DNA from: Bombyx mori
Taxonomy: Eukaryota; Arthropoda; Insecta; Lepidoptera; Bombycidae
Assembly: GCF_030269925.1 (NCBI RefSeq)
Contig: NC_085129.1
Span: 13,941,501 to 14,005,500 of the forward strand
Length of the DNA stretch: 64,000 nt
Direction: 5' to 3'
Position numbers and translations under genes: made by a program. Positions within the stretch are counted from its first letter, which is position 1, and every line of letters begins with the position of its first letter. Positions 21,968 through 33,446 of the stretch are shown piece by piece. The notes below the pieces were generated by a model. The model ran no database searches, was not told the origin of the DNA, and saw only the letters and a list, made by a program, of their open reading frames with translations.

Positions 21968-22202
21968 TGCGTTTCGGTTCGAAGGGTGGGGCAGCCGTTG
22001 CAACTTTACTGGTGGTAGGACCTCTCGTGAGTCCGCGCCGGTAGGTACCACCACCCTGCCTATTTCTGCCGTGAAGCAGTAATGCGTTTCGGTTTGAAGG
22101 GTGGGGTAGCCGTTTTAATTATACTGTGACCTTAGACCTCATATCTCAAGGTAGGTGGCGCATTTACGTTGTAGATGTCTATGGGCTCCAGTAACCACTT
22201 AA
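21968..22202 (+). mobile_element. Bm1 SINE with partial internal duplication
   Basis: A 5' scrap (tttcggttcgaagggtgggg to tgcaacttta) is followed by tggtggtaggacctctcgtg and the same block again in normal order. The 3' end stops at aaccacttaac with no tail. Confidence 0.7.
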
Positions 22203-24129
22203 CTGGAGAGAAAATCCTATATCGAATATATTTACCACGAGATCCAGAGTTATGTTGCCTGTGTAAGTTTATTGGGTGCAATACGTAATAAAGCACTCGA
22301 TGATATCTTTATTGTATGCATAATATAAAAATAAAATCTATCTATTTTATGTAAATCTAGTATTTCGTTAAGTTAGGTTTTTGGTGTCTAAATTATTACT
22401 TATGAGGCCTAACTTTGAAAACATGCACAATGTATTATATTACTGCCTTAACTATTTCACTCTCATTACGCAATTCTTCCCGGACAATCATAATAAAAAT
22501 AATAATAATTAGACAATCACGAATAAAGTCGTAAATGCTATACGAAATAATAGAATAAACAAGAATGTCTGCCACATCATAGCTGAACAGGACATCAATA
22601 CAATTATACGTTTGAATGACTCGTCGCTATGTTCTCGAATATTCCTGTGATTTCCTCAACAGTTGTACTGAGAGGAGCTCGGCTTCCCGTTTCGGTTCAA
22701 TGACACCGATTCGCTTTACAAAAGCTTACAATTACGTTGGAGTAACTAGAATACAGACAGTCAACGTTTACAAATATTCTATATCATTTAAATTAAGCTT
22801 AGTTTTATGGCCATAGTAGATGGAACATCAATGAACTAGCAACTTCAATTCATGAAGGGTTTTTGAGTTTACTTCTTAAGAATCGATATAATAAAAAAAA
22901 ATAAAAAAAAAATTATAAACTAAAAAAAACTTATAACTTAAAAAATTTAAAGTCCACGATACGCAAATTTGATGGGTACTAAAATTATTATATTTTTTCA
23001 TTTAAAAATATTAGTAAACTATATTTAATAACACTTAAACATCAAGGTGTATTTATTGCGTCTAATTTTCCCATCTAGCGTCAGTTTGTTGACATTTCGC
23101 GAAATGTCTACTTGATATATTTTAATATCGCATTCATTTATTGCATGATATTATTATCAATAAATAAGGACATTCTATTCGGAATTCTATTAAGGAAGTT
23201 CTATTCGGGACATACTAAAGATTTCATGTGTAAAAGTTTATTAATATAGCAAAAACTAGAACGAAGCCTCCAGAAGTCAGCTACGACATTGGGGCTCTCG
23301 TTAACATTTCACTATGGGGAGCACCAACGCAAGATGTATCCGAAGGCGCAACTTGCCAATTCAGAATGGAGTAGATGAAAAATGCTCATCAAATAATTTG
23401 TGAATTTGACGGCCTAGCAAGGATAACATTTCCGGCAATGTTTACCAAGACCAAGCTGTCTATATTTTTCTCCAAACGTTTTAATAGGATACGTATGGAC
23501 GGTTTTTGGGATACGTAGTGCAGGTCAAGGAAATGGGCACAACAGTTCCCAAGGGTCGAGAGGTCTAGCAATTATTTGCTCCTAAAGCCCAAGATAGATG
23601 GGCAGTGTACACAAAACACATATTCAAGTTGTAACTAACATAAAAAGTAAAAAGTCAGTATAGCACCCTGAGGGATACCCCTTACCGAGGTGGAAACAAA
23701 AGTCTGATATAACGCAATAAAACAAACGCACACCGGAGTCCACCTTGATAAACCATTTCGTCGGATTCCAACAGTTTCCTCTCGCAGCGAGAAAATTCCG
23801 CATTGTTTCCCCCTTGAGCATTATTGTCAATAGCTTCCGACGGTCTTGCGAATGTTTCCGAGATATCTCTTAATTTAAAGCCTTCTGCAGTAAAATCGAA
23901 TCATTCTTATTGTTGAAGCCTTAACAAACAGGTCGTCTTGTTCGTTTATGAATAAGCTTTCATTACAGTATTTTTTTTTAATGTGAACTGCCTTATTGTT
24001 CTTTGCCTTTAATTAAATATGAAACTTTTGAGCGTGAATGTGGCAATTGTGTGGGACTATTTCAGTTCAGTTGTTGAATATTTCTGTAATGACGAATCTT
24101 CCGCCTATCCACGAGCTTTTTAATAGATT
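22203..24129. other. Long AT-rich non-coding stretch
   Basis: An A-rich run lies at 22890-22930. Minus-strand frames at 23389-23571 and 23624-23830 have a faint retroelement look (GYPSGCYTDFLLFML), but no catalytic motif is legible. Confidence 0.35.
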
Positions 24130-24337
24130 ACTGATGGTAGGACGTCTTGTGAGTCCGCACGGGTAGGTATCACCACTCTGCCTACTTTTGCCGTGAAGCA
24201 GTAATGCGTTTCGGTTTGAAGGCTGGGTCAACCGCTGTAGTTGGTGGCATTTACGTAGTAGATGTCTACGGTATCCGGTAACCACTAAACATCAGGTGGG
24301 CCGTGAGCTTGATCACCCACCTAAGCAATAAAAAAAA
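24130..24337 (+). mobile_element. Bm1 SINE with ~45-bp internal deletion
   Basis: Starts gatggtaggacgtcttgtga and ends aagcaataaaaaaaag. The segment around gagaccttagaacttatatc is missing, joining accgctgtag directly to ttggtggcatt. Confidence 0.8.
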
Positions 24338-24523
24338 GGTTAACCTGTATGTATTGAACTCGATGGGTAGATAAGCTTACGGCTATTATAACATTAAACA
24401 TGACGTTATTGAATCTACTACTTCTGTGATTCAATTTTGCCTTTGATCTCATTTTCTAATCTCCAAATTTCTTTATATAATCTCAAACGATTCAAATATT
24501 TTGCATACATTACATATACACAT

Positions 24524-24660
24524 CCGGCCTATTTTTGTCACGAAGTGAATTGCGAATTGAAGCATGGAACAGCTCTTGATGGAAACCTCAATCTAAAATA
24601 GGTGGCGGCATCGATGTGTTGGTGTTTATGGACTCCTGTGACCTCTTAATATTAGGTTTT
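24524..24660 (+). mobile_element. Bm1 SINE, degraded
   Basis: Recognisable only as ggcctatttttgtcacgaag, ggtggcggcatcgatgtgtt and ctcctgtgacctcttaatat in family order. Confidence 0.45.
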
Positions 24661-25270
24661 AGTGGAACAAAAATAAACTCTGATAGCAAACTGCATTCCT
24701 CAGCACGCCCTGAAGCTTAGGTACTTGTTTTCTGTATTGTAAATGTTATCAAATAAGTAAAGACCAATGGTAGACTCTAGACAAGGGAATATCCAACAAA
24801 AACAACATACTTACCGACTTTTTGGATATAAGATGAATGCAAAAACCAATGAATAAATATTTTTTTGAATACGCGTTCGATTGCAAAGCAATTTAAACAT
24901 CAATTTTCCATAAACGTGTCCAAGTAATAAACGTTTTATCAGAATTCCGATCTATCCAATTACACAGAGAACGTCCAATGCTATTGTGGGATTCATAAAT
25001 GCGGGTGAATTAACAAGAGTCTTGTTAGATCGCGTTTTCTTTGTTGATTTAATGGAAAAATAATGTCTAGGGCGACACTGCTGGGCAAAGCTGTTAACAA
25101 ATAAATTAATCGGCTCTCGCGTTTGTGTTAATTTTGACTGGATTATTTGTTCACGAGTGCTCAAAATCGGAAGCGTATTAGCTTCGTTAATAGCAGGGAC
25201 CAAACATTTTACATTAAGTCCTATATTGATACTTATTTAAAAAAAAAGAAAATATTTGAGAAAAACAAAA
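24661..25270. other. AT-rich non-coding stretch
   Basis: An 83-codon minus frame at 24952-25203 has no motif. Nothing else seen. Confidence 0.4.
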
Positions 25271-25440
25271 AAAAAGCCCGCTGAGTTTGTTTCGCCGGTT
25301 CTTCTCAGGACTGTGGCTTTTTTTGGAACCGGTGGTAGAGTTAACATTGTTATTTATATTTTGACATTCAATAAGTATGTTATACTGACATTTAAGTTGA
25401 AATAAATGATTTTGAATTTGAATTTGAATTTATTTACTTA
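25271..25440 (+). mobile_element. LINE 3' end with a (TTTGAA)n tail
   Basis: Contains cccgctgagtttg, cgccggttcttctcagg and gaaccggtggtag, then aaatgattttgaatttgaat. This is a common moth LINE 3' end that terminates in a hexamer repeat rather than poly-A. GCCGGTTC (25294-25301) pairs with GAACCGGT (25326-25333), a compensated version of the LINE-C pair. Confidence 0.65.
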
Positions 25441-26037
25441 CTAACAGAGTAAATAATGTATCCGACATCGAAAGACATGAGTTATGTGCAATTGACGGTG
25501 TGATCGCTTATCGCCATTTCTTCCAAATAATTAGATACGGAAAGATTTATCGAGAAAGATCCGCGAGGTAGATCCAAAGATAATACAATGGTTATTGTTT
25601 TCGTCACGATAATCTTGTGAGGTTTGGTTAACGATTAGTAAGTTTGTAACTTCGTGTTTCGATTGGATATAATTAAATATAGAACATAAAAAAACGGTAA
25701 ATATTAATTATGTAAAACGATAAACAATAACAAAAAAATAAAAATAAAAGAAAAAACATTAAATGTTGTTTTAAAATAAATACTGGTTTCGGACAGGTAA
25801 CGCGGCTGGATCGTGTCATTATTGTCTTTATGGGCAATAACGGGCCCCTGCCTTATAATTCTGAGTTGAATCGTAACAGATTTATAAAAGACCTATAATA
25901 TATATGAAAGGCCATTACGGATAGAGGCCTCAGAAAAATTGTCTTTATGTATAAAACAAGTATACATCGAATTACGTTCCAAAAGATTGGGTTTGATTAA
26001 TTTGTTAAGATATTTCATATTTTGGGTTGTTTTTTGT
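25441..26037. other. AT-rich non-coding stretch
   Basis: Nothing recognised. Confidence 0.4.
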
Positions 26038-26110
26038 TACTTTTATTGCTTAGATGGGTGGACGAGTTCAAGGTCTATCAGGTATACTGTGGTAAATGGA
26101 GCCCTGGACA
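26038..26110 (-). mobile_element. Bm1 SINE 3' tip, degraded
   Basis: Antisense tail ttttattgcttagatgggtg then gacgagttcaagg, with decayed sequence after it. Confidence 0.5.
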
Positions 26111-26639
26111 AGTCATTGTCGCTTGAATACCGGTATCATCTCCTCTTGTAATTTGTACATCATAAGCGTAAGTACAGTGACCTTTGATGAACAATAAAAA
26201 GATCCGTGTGCAGGCTCAATGATTTTAGAAAGAACGGAAAAAATGTAATTAACAAAATTATCATAGTATATTTCGTAGGACGTCTGCCGAGTTAGCTAAT
26301 GTCATCTACATACGACATATAAGATGTAAGACTTGTAGTAAATATTAAAAGTTATAAAAAAAAAGGTAAATTTCTTAATTAAAAATTACATTTCTCAAAT
26401 TACGAATCTAAAGCTTTACCGTAGACGTTTGAAACTTTACTCATGTTTATAAAACAATTATCCTTCGCTTACTTTCAACTTTGAAATTTGATTAGCAAAG
26501 TAAGAATTTCACGAAATTAACTTTCTTAATTTATTAAGGCGGACTTTGACTTCGCTATGAAAGATGGAAACGGGGCTTTTAACAAATTCCCGTGAAACTC
26601 TTAGGGGTTTGGTGTGGCTATAGCAGAGTAAATTCCACT
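26111..26639. other. AT-rich non-coding stretch
   Basis: Nothing recognised. Confidence 0.4.
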
Positions 26640-26790
26640 TAGCATATGTGATGATAGATAATAAATCATTCGTACGAAAAACAAACAAACCCGTTCATCA
26701 TACGAATGTTTGCCCGATGTGAGAATCGAACCCACGACCTCTGGCGCAATAGTCAGATGAGCTAACTACTGCACCAACGAGTCAGTCTTA
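26640..26790 (-). mobile_element. Second tRNA-derived SINE (not Bm1)
   Basis: The reverse complement of 26708-26788 reads as a tRNA-like head: A box tggtgcagtagttagc, then ggtcgtgggttcgattctca with the B box GGTTCGATTCT. A body with gggtttgtttgtttttc follows. The acceptor stem does not pair, so it is not a working tRNA. It resembles moth SINEs of the Helicoverpa HaSE type. Confidence 0.65.
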
Positions 26791-26976
26791 TGCGATAAAG
26801 AATAACGACTATTTCTGTGTTAAATGCTTTATGCTATGCAGGCAGTAGACACTGCTTAATCTGTTAAGAAGCCATCGCGGGTTCGGGATCGAGAAAACCT
26901 ATAAACAATACGATTGAGACTCCAACGCTAATGTCTTAAGACGGGGCTTGGTGTTCATGTGAAGTCTAAGCGCTCC

Positions 26977-27123
26977 GTGTCCTTGGTGCCAGTTTTTTAA
27001 CGTTCTCGATAGCGTAAAAGTTAACTAAAATTTGTATGGAGTTGGAACGTTTGCCTACGTTTGCGCTAGGGGGGCTATTCGGGGGGCTATCGAGAACGTT
27101 AAAAAACTCGCACTAAGCACACT
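26977..27123. mobile_element. Foldback MITE, copy 1 (internally deleted)
   Basis: The left arm (ttttttaacgttctcgatag, cgtaaaagttaac) and right end (cgagaacgttaaaaaactcg, cactaagcacac) are inverted. Most of the right arm is gone. Other copies at 46522 and 50449. Confidence 0.7.
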
Positions 27124-27486
27124 GGTAACTAGATGACGTCAGCTAAACCGCGACCTCGCGCACACGATAATGCAATAATAATAGAAACATTCGACAATTT
27201 CACTCCCTTTCTAGAGCAGTCCGGTGAACGAGGATTTGCGTCAAATTTCCAGAGCAACGTCGCTCTATTCGATTCTGTCAGATTGCCGCTCCGCGGGACG
27301 CGATGATTGACAATTTTCATGTTTTCACCAGTTTCTAGTTTATATTTCTACGTGATTCAGTTCCCTAGTTTGGTGAAAATTTATCGAAAGCCGCGTTGAG
27401 TATGGTGCTTCGTTATATTCGATTTTTATTTTACGTTATTTACCAAATTTAAGGAGTTTCGAAGTAGAAGTTTATGTGATAGCGTA
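27124..27486. other. Non-coding stretch
   Basis: A minus frame at 27129-27320 has no motif. Nothing recognised. Confidence 0.4.
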
Positions 27487-28105
27487 TGGTTTTTAAGCTA
27501 TTGCATAGCTTTCACTGCGGGCTTTGAGCGCGGCGACCGAATCAAGAAATTCCGTAACGAAAATAAAACCTACCAGCCCCCATTCCGCCTCCCATGTAGC
27601 TCGCGTTCAACAGATTCACACGTTGCGCTTGTGCAGTGTTTGTGAATAAGCGCGCGGCGTAACGTCGCACTGGATGCGCATCATGAAAAGTCTGCCCATC
27701 TCTCTCTCGCGCGGTCTAGCTTATGAGTGTGAAGGGGACAGTTATTGTTTTGCTTTTGTTAATGTTTATTATCTTATTTTATTATTGTTTTAATATTAAA
27801 TTATTATTGTCTATACTATATAATATTATAAAGAGGAAAGATTTGTTTGTTTCGAATAGGCTCCGAAACTACTGGACCGATTTGAAAAATTCTTTTTCCA
27901 TTAGAAGCCGACATTGTCCCTGATGAACATAGGCTACTTTTTTTAATTTTCTTTTTATTTTTATTTTTTTTGTTTCATGTGTGTTTTAATGTTTCCGAAG
28001 CGAAGCGAGGGCGGGTCGCTAGTCTAATTATAATTGCATAAGTTGAAAAAAAATGCTATGCAATAGCTTTACCGCGGCAGTCTCCGAGTGTCACACGTGT
28101 TTTTT
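27487..28105. repeat. Repeat K, copy 2, split by a Helitron
   Basis: Matches copies 1 and 3 from aagctattgcatagctttca to agtgtcacacgtgtttttta, except for a 213-bp insertion at 27810-28022. Confidence 0.75.
27810..28022 (+). mobile_element. Non-autonomous Helitron inside repeat K
   Basis: Begins TCTATACTATATAATATT and ends gaagcgagggcgggtcgctag before a T. Removing it restores attattgtctaatta exactly as in the other two K copies, so it inserted without a target duplication, the signature of Helitrons. The start resembles a widespread lepidopteran Helitron group (TCTATACTAATATTATAAA). Confidence 0.85.
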
Positions 28106-28107
28106 AC

Positions 28108-28322
28108 TCTTATTTATTATTGCGGCAATAGGTGGACGAGCTCGTAACGTAACGTAAACGTCACGACCTAGCTTGAGACATGAGTTCTAAGTTACCGTTT
28201 TATACTACAACGCCTGGTCCACTCTTTAAGACAAAAGGCATTACTGTGGTTCACGCAGAAATAATGGTGGTGGTACCTACCGGTATGGGTTCACAAGACG
28301 ACCTACAACCCTCAGTAATTCC
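28108..28322 (-). mobile_element. Bm1 SINE, degraded
   Basis: Family order is kept (aggtggacgagctcg, ttgagacatgagttctaag, ggcattactgtggttcacgc, ggtggtggtacctaccgg), with many changes and an internal rearrangement. Confidence 0.6.
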
Positions 28323-29204
28323 AGAGTCAATGGCACCTTACTCTTAAACCACTTGCTTTATTTAATAGGAATGAAAATTAAAAATGATTTCAGAGCGACA
28401 AATTAAAAAAAATACTGTAAAATGACTTTTTTTTTTCGTTCCCGTATATATCATCCCTCATCGCCATAAAAATATAATTAAATAATCCACAAGCGCATCA
28501 CGAGAGGCTCGGAAAGATTTAATTATATCATTTTTTACAAGGGGAAATGCACGCCTATACAATGTACACAAAAACAAGTGATTTACAGAGAGACCAAAAG
28601 TAAAATTGAATTTTTATTCGGCATAAATTGCTTCATATAAAATACATTATGAATTGCTCTAAAATTTCTCGTCTATCTACAACAAACTATGGTTTAACGG
28701 GTTCTTGTTATTATTCATTTCCATCAGTTTACCCGGGTCCATGGCGAATTTTAGCGAGAACTCATGAAATGATAATCGTATTTTTTTATTGTTAGCTAAT
28801 CTATTTAATTTAATTATAGTTTTTTATATTGTCAACTACGGCAGTTACAATTGTAGTGGTACTTACGCGGTAACTTTATTCAAATAAAACGTTTCGAAGA
28901 ATTTAATCTTTTTGAGTGATACATTATGATTTTATTTGGTACTGAAGTGGAATACCTATTAATATTGTTAGTTAATTATCATTTGTCATATTTGCTAACT
29001 GCAGCAGTTACAATTGTAGGACACGCTAGCTATATTAAAATAATGAGTTTCGAATAATTTACTCTCTTTAAGCTTCATTATAATTTATACCGCACAGAAC
29101 TTATAATTATTAGGATACCTATTCTAGTGTAATCTTGCTTAACATCCTTTTGAGCTAATTGAGCCGAATTGTTTGTTTGGCGATTACTTTACTCTCTTCT
29201 TTTT
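28323..29204. other. AT-rich non-coding stretch
   Basis: Two similar passages (tcaactacggcagttacaattgtag at 28834-28858 and taactgcagcagttacaattgtag near 28996-29019) hint at an old duplication. Nothing else recognised. Confidence 0.4.
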
Positions 29205-29375
29205 CTTTACCTTATCCCACGGGTGGGGTCGGCACAGCTAATTTTTCTATTCCATTCTCTTCTATCAGCCGTCAGCTTAACACTCAGTCCTCTCTCTCTC
29301 ATATCGTTATTAACACTCTCCATCCATGTCTTCTTCGACCTCTTCCCCCTCTACCTTGCACAACACATTACATAT
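29205..29375 (-). pseudogene. RTE-like LINE C-terminal fragment
   Basis: Antisense of the terminal segment (gggtggggtcggcacagcta, then ccatccatgtcttcttcgac). Closest in the window to 14095-14285. Confidence 0.5.
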
Positions 29376-29962
29376 TGATACATTTACATTATTGATTAAA
29401 TTATTATTTTATATTAATATAATCCTATTTCACTTAGAAGAAAGAGATCTTTATTCATTTACATTCCAATTAAAAAGTTTTATGAAGATCAAAGCAAAAG
29501 TTTCGAACGATTGATGCTCAATCCATCTCGAAGCTACGTACGTATTCATTCGGCGAGAGTTTCAAAGTCAAAACTTTCGAACAGAACCAATGTCGAATGT
29601 GATGAGACGCTATAAATATTTTCGTTTATAAAGACTTTTGAGCCTTCTTTAAGGGTTTAGTTTGTACACGTTCGCCATTCACAAGTTTCTCTGGGGCGAT
29701 AATAAAGAAAATTTCTGCAATAAAGCAAAGATACGACCGAAGGGGGGAGCGGGGCGAGGGGGTGTAGCCGCTAACGACTGTGTTTCCATTGTGGTGAAAT
29801 TAATATGTGCGTAAGTAGAACCCGCCTCAGTTTTCCCATTTATAATCTATGTATGTACGTTACTTAATTTGTTTTTGACGCTTTATGTATGCGGGTCATG
29901 TATTTTTGACAGAACAAATTTAACAAAGACACTACATTTATTTATTTTTAAGCTGTACGCTG
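29376..29962. other. Non-coding stretch with G-runs
   Basis: Three G-runs at 29742-29762 (aggggggagcggggcgaggg) fall one run short of a canonical quadruplex. No gene. Confidence 0.4.
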
Positions 29963-30181
29963 TAAGCCGTACTCGCCCGCTTCGCTGGGCATTAAAAATT
30001 AACATTATTATTTATTGTCATTATTATTAGGGAGTCCAATACTCATATAAATATTAGCCTATCCATTAAGTACATGTATTTTCTACATGGATATCCAGTT
30101 TTAAGTCAGTCGGATGCATGGTTCAGTAGTTATAACGGAACATCCGTAAAAAACCGCTGTAGATTTATATATTAGTATAGA
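29963..30181 (-). mobile_element. Non-autonomous Helitron, group C copy 1
   Basis: On the minus strand it starts TCTATACTAATATATAAA and ends cgaagcgggcgagtacgg, with the final CTAG mutated. The body has ggatgttccgttataactac and tgaaccatgcatccgac. Confidence 0.8.
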
Positions 30182-30263
30182 AGTAATATTATATTATAGA
30201 TATGTACATATCTGTATATATGTATTCGATTTTAAAGATAGGAAAGACGTTGCACAATTTAAT

Positions 30264-30365
30264 TGGATCTCATATGTAAAAGTGGGTGGCGGTATCCGCG
30301 TTGTTATCTCCGTGGCCAGTTAACACCAGTAGGACCATAAGCTTGTCTGTTCACGCATCTGCAAG
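30264..30365 (+). mobile_element. Bm1 SINE 3' fragment, degraded
   Basis: gtgggtggcggtatccgcgt, then ggccagttaacaccag and ataagcttgtctgttcacgc, in family order. Confidence 0.45.
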
Positions 30366-30391
30366 GCTGAGTGAGGATGTCGATCGAAGAT

Positions 30392-30438
30392 AGAAGAAGA
30401 AGAAAGAAGAGAAGAGAGAAGAGAAGAGAGAAGAAGAA
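30392..30438. repeat. 47-base purine-only tract (AAG/GAGAA)n
   Basis: An uninterrupted A/G run made of gaa, gagaa and agag units. The antisense frame crossing it gives only low-complexity residues. Confidence 0.9.
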
Positions 30439-31112
30439 TAATCCCACCCACCATCAGCTCAAACCTAATCAACTCAATCCCGCACCTCATCACCCCTGCT
30501 TCAATAGACAGGAAGTTGCACGCTCGGGCAGAAGGGTTTCCCCGAGGCTCATCCCGCGCCCCCGTAAGGGGACGTGAGGACCTGATAGTGTTCAGAATAC
30601 ACACGCCAACTGGTATCTCAAAAAATAAAACATCTTTTAATTTCCCCGAAAAACAGTTCTCTAGTCCAAAAGAAAATAACAATTCAAGTACGGCATATCT
30701 ATTGCCGCTACATGTCTTTATACGTATAATTTTAGTGTGACTTAGAACAATAAACTCCAATTTTATCCTTTCGACCAGAACGCAAAGTTGTAATACGGCA
30801 CAAGCCCGTCAGCGGAAAGACAATCAAGTCGTAATGAGAAATGGGTCTTGGAGTCGTCGACTATTTTTGACGTCTTTACAGCATCTACAATTCATAATTA
30901 AGGGACCTGCCCTTTCTGTTAAAATTTACGGTTTGTGGCACTAAATTGAGTTTCTCCGAGGTCGCCGCCGTAACACAATTATTTTGAATGAACCTACGTA
31001 ATAATGATATATGGAAGACATTTTCAGAGCTAAAAGATCATATACTGTACAGATTTTGATGCTCGTTTCTAGATTAAGCCGCATGAGGTCTGGGTTTTGA
31101 TTGTATTTACCA
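30439..31112. other. Non-coding stretch, possible repeat at its start
   Basis: The GC-rich patch at 30510-30580 (gggcagaagggtttccccga) has a retroelement-like look but cannot be placed. The 146-codon minus frame 30320-30760 crosses the purine tract and is not credible. Confidence 0.35.
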
Positions 31113-31173
31113 CTAGCTTTTGCCCACGACTCCTTCTGCGTGGAATAGTTACTTTGGCATAACGCTAAATTTT
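31113..31173 (-). mobile_element. Helitron group F, 3' end only
   Basis: Antisense of the end of the Helitron at 48488-48803 (ctagcttttgcccacgac, ggaatagttactttggcata). Cut off by the adjacent Bm1. Confidence 0.6.
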
Positions 31174-31174
31174 A

Positions 31175-31400
31175 CCTTCTTGTTAGTCTGCACGGGTAGG
31201 TACCACCACCCTGCCTATTTATGCCGTGAAGCAACAATGCATTTCGGTTCGAAAGGCGGGGCAGTCGTTTTATTGTAAAAAGTGAGACCTTAGAACTCAT
31301 GTCTCAAGGTGGGTGGCGGCATTTACGTTGTAGATGTCTATGGGCTCTAGTAACCACTTAACACCAGGTGGGTCGTTAAATCGTCTCTCCGTTGGCATTA
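31175..31400 (+). mobile_element. Bm1 SINE, tail replaced
   Basis: Body from gtctgcacgggtaggtacc to cttaacaccaggtgggtcg. The usual poly-A end has decayed into non-matching sequence. It abuts the Helitron F end. Confidence 0.78.
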
Positions 31401-31885
31401 ACAAAACAAATCATCTCAGTCATTACTCTACAATAAACAAAATAAGTTAAGGTTCCCAGTCACCAAACTACGTATATTTCGTGATATAATGAACTCTCCG
31501 AGGTCCAAGTTGGCGTTAATTTTATTACTAAAGCCATAAACGCGGCATTAAGGACATAATATAACAGTCATACTCGACGGAGCTATCTTCGGCAGGTTTA
31601 CAACGAGAATTATGAGTTTCGTGTAATGAAGTCTAGAGGTCCCGGGTTATGGTCAAATTTAATTGAAATGTTAGACGGAAGGGATGATCGAACGAAGATA
31701 GAATCACACACACGCTTTTCGTCTTTACGGAGCGTAATTTTGTGGCAGGCAATGAACGTACTTAACACTAATCTTACCAACAATTACTGGTACCTATTTC
31801 TACCATAGCGGACAGATAACGGCTTAGGACAAGTAAATAATCAAATAATCAAAACAAAATCTTATATCTTTAAACGAGCAATCCT
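31401..31885. other. Non-coding stretch
   Basis: A 60-codon plus frame at 31626-31808 shows no motif. Nothing recognised. Confidence 0.4.
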
Positions 31886-32173
31886 TGTATATATATATAT
31901 ATATATATATATAGCCTTCCTCATATATATATAATCTGAATCTTGGAAACGGCTGCAACGATTTTCATAAAATTTAGTATACAGGGGATTTCGGGGGCGA
32001 TAAATCGATCTAGCTACGATTTATTTTCAGGAAATTTTGTTTTATTCGTGTTTTCAATAATCAACTTTATCGATAATCAACTTAAATAAAAACTTTTTTC
32101 TTTTTATATAATTTTTAAAAGACACAATTTATCAACATCAAAAAAAACCAAGCAAAGCTCGGTCATCCTCTAG
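31886..32173 (+). mobile_element. Probable Helitron, group E, with (TA)n near its start
   Basis: Ends aagctcggtcatcctCTAG before a T, preceded by a body with ctgcaacgattttcataaa, like other moth Helitrons. The left end is a (TA)n run (31888-31912) and the TC start is not seen, so the left boundary is approximate. Confidence 0.5.
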
Positions 32174-32631
32174 TAAAAATTAATAGGCTGTAGATTAATT
32201 GGTAAGAAAAGTCATGGAGTCAAATATGAAAAAGCCATAAGATGAATTTTCAATGCAAAAATTCAAAATGGGTCATTTGAAACGTAATGGTATGTTTAGT
32301 GTTAATGTGTGATTACAAATGGCATCCATGATAAAGAAACGGCTTGGTTTAGTAGAAATCTGCGTAATTACTGCGCAAAGGTTAATCGTTGGTGAACTGT
32401 GAACCGTCCGACAATGTAGCAAAGTCTATTTTACCTTGAACAAACTCATCTGGGATACCTTTTCGGAATAAGCTCCTTCCTTCAATATCCCCCAGGCGCT
32501 ATTCCACGTCTATCCTCTAACGAGGTTTAGGAGTTTCGATGCTTCAAGGTAAACATTAGCGACGATGAGCACTTTCTATATAGTGTGCTAGTGGCTAATA
32601 TATTTTTCAAATACTCCAAAAAAAATTTTAA
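32174..32631. other. Non-coding stretch
   Basis: Nothing recognised. Confidence 0.4.
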
Positions 32632-32894
32632 TAGTGGTAGGACCTCTTGAGAATCCGCGCGGGTAGGTACCACCGCCCCGCCTATTTCTGCATTTCTGCC
32701 GTGAAGCAGTAATGCGTTTCGGTTTTAAGGGCTGCCCCACCCCACCGTTGTAACTATACTCGAGACCTTAGAACTTATATCTCAAGATGGGTGGCGCATT
32801 TACGTTGTAGATGTCTATGGGCTCCAGTAACCACTTAACACCAGGTGGGCTGTGAGCTCGTCCACCCAACCAAGCAATAAAAAATAAAAAAAAC
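32632..32894 (+). mobile_element. Bm1 SINE, 5'-truncated
   Basis: Starts atagtggtaggacctc and ends in a mixed A-tail. tttctgc is duplicated (ctatttctgcatttctgccg), and ggctgccccaccccaccg is scrambled relative to the consensus. Confidence 0.82.
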
Positions 32895-33446
32895 ATTGTT
32901 ACTGTTTTGTAATCATCGGCGCATTTCCTATTATCGATTTCGTCTGGAAGGTTAAAGGAGCTTCTCCATTAATATATTATTCTTTACAGCCTCCACGACA
33001 ATAAACCGTTGCGATCGTCCCGTATCTTCGGACGATCAAAATTTATTATGTTTCACTTCACACGTAAATAGTAGTTCGATCTATTATACTACTGGGGTAT
33101 ATCGTAAACCGATATCGGACGTTGTAAATCTGTATGAGTACGAGAACGTATTCTGTAAAATGGACAGTTTTTTTTATCGTACGCCTTTTTATCGTACACA
33201 TCTCGAAATTATCAATGCAAATATTTAAATGTGAATTATAGAAAAAATCGGGTTTCAATTCAAGTTATTGGGAAAGTTCAAACATATTTACCATGTAAAA
33301 TATATATGAAGCATATTGGGAAGAACATATTAACAAGTAATTGATAGAAAACTACTAATTACATACATTGAGAGTCTCTCGTCAATAATAGGGGTCGAGC
33401 GGAGACGATGGTAACAAAAAATATCTTTGTATTTTACAATTGCTAT
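32895..33446. other. AT-rich non-coding stretch
   Basis: Nothing recognised. Confidence 0.4.

Noticed and set aside
23389..23830. Two minus-strand frames with a faint reverse-transcriptase feel
   Set aside because: GYPSG and FLLFML loosely recall a GVPQG...LF block, but the catalytic aspartates and neighbouring motifs are absent, so no call is made.
26708..26788. Possible tRNA gene on the minus strand
   Set aside because: It has A- and B-box-like text, but the acceptor arms do not pair and the 3' side continues into a SINE body shared with 37225.
30320..30760. 146-codon minus-strand frame
   Set aside because: It crosses a homopurine tract giving Leu/Ser runs, has no motif and no coding-type codon bias.
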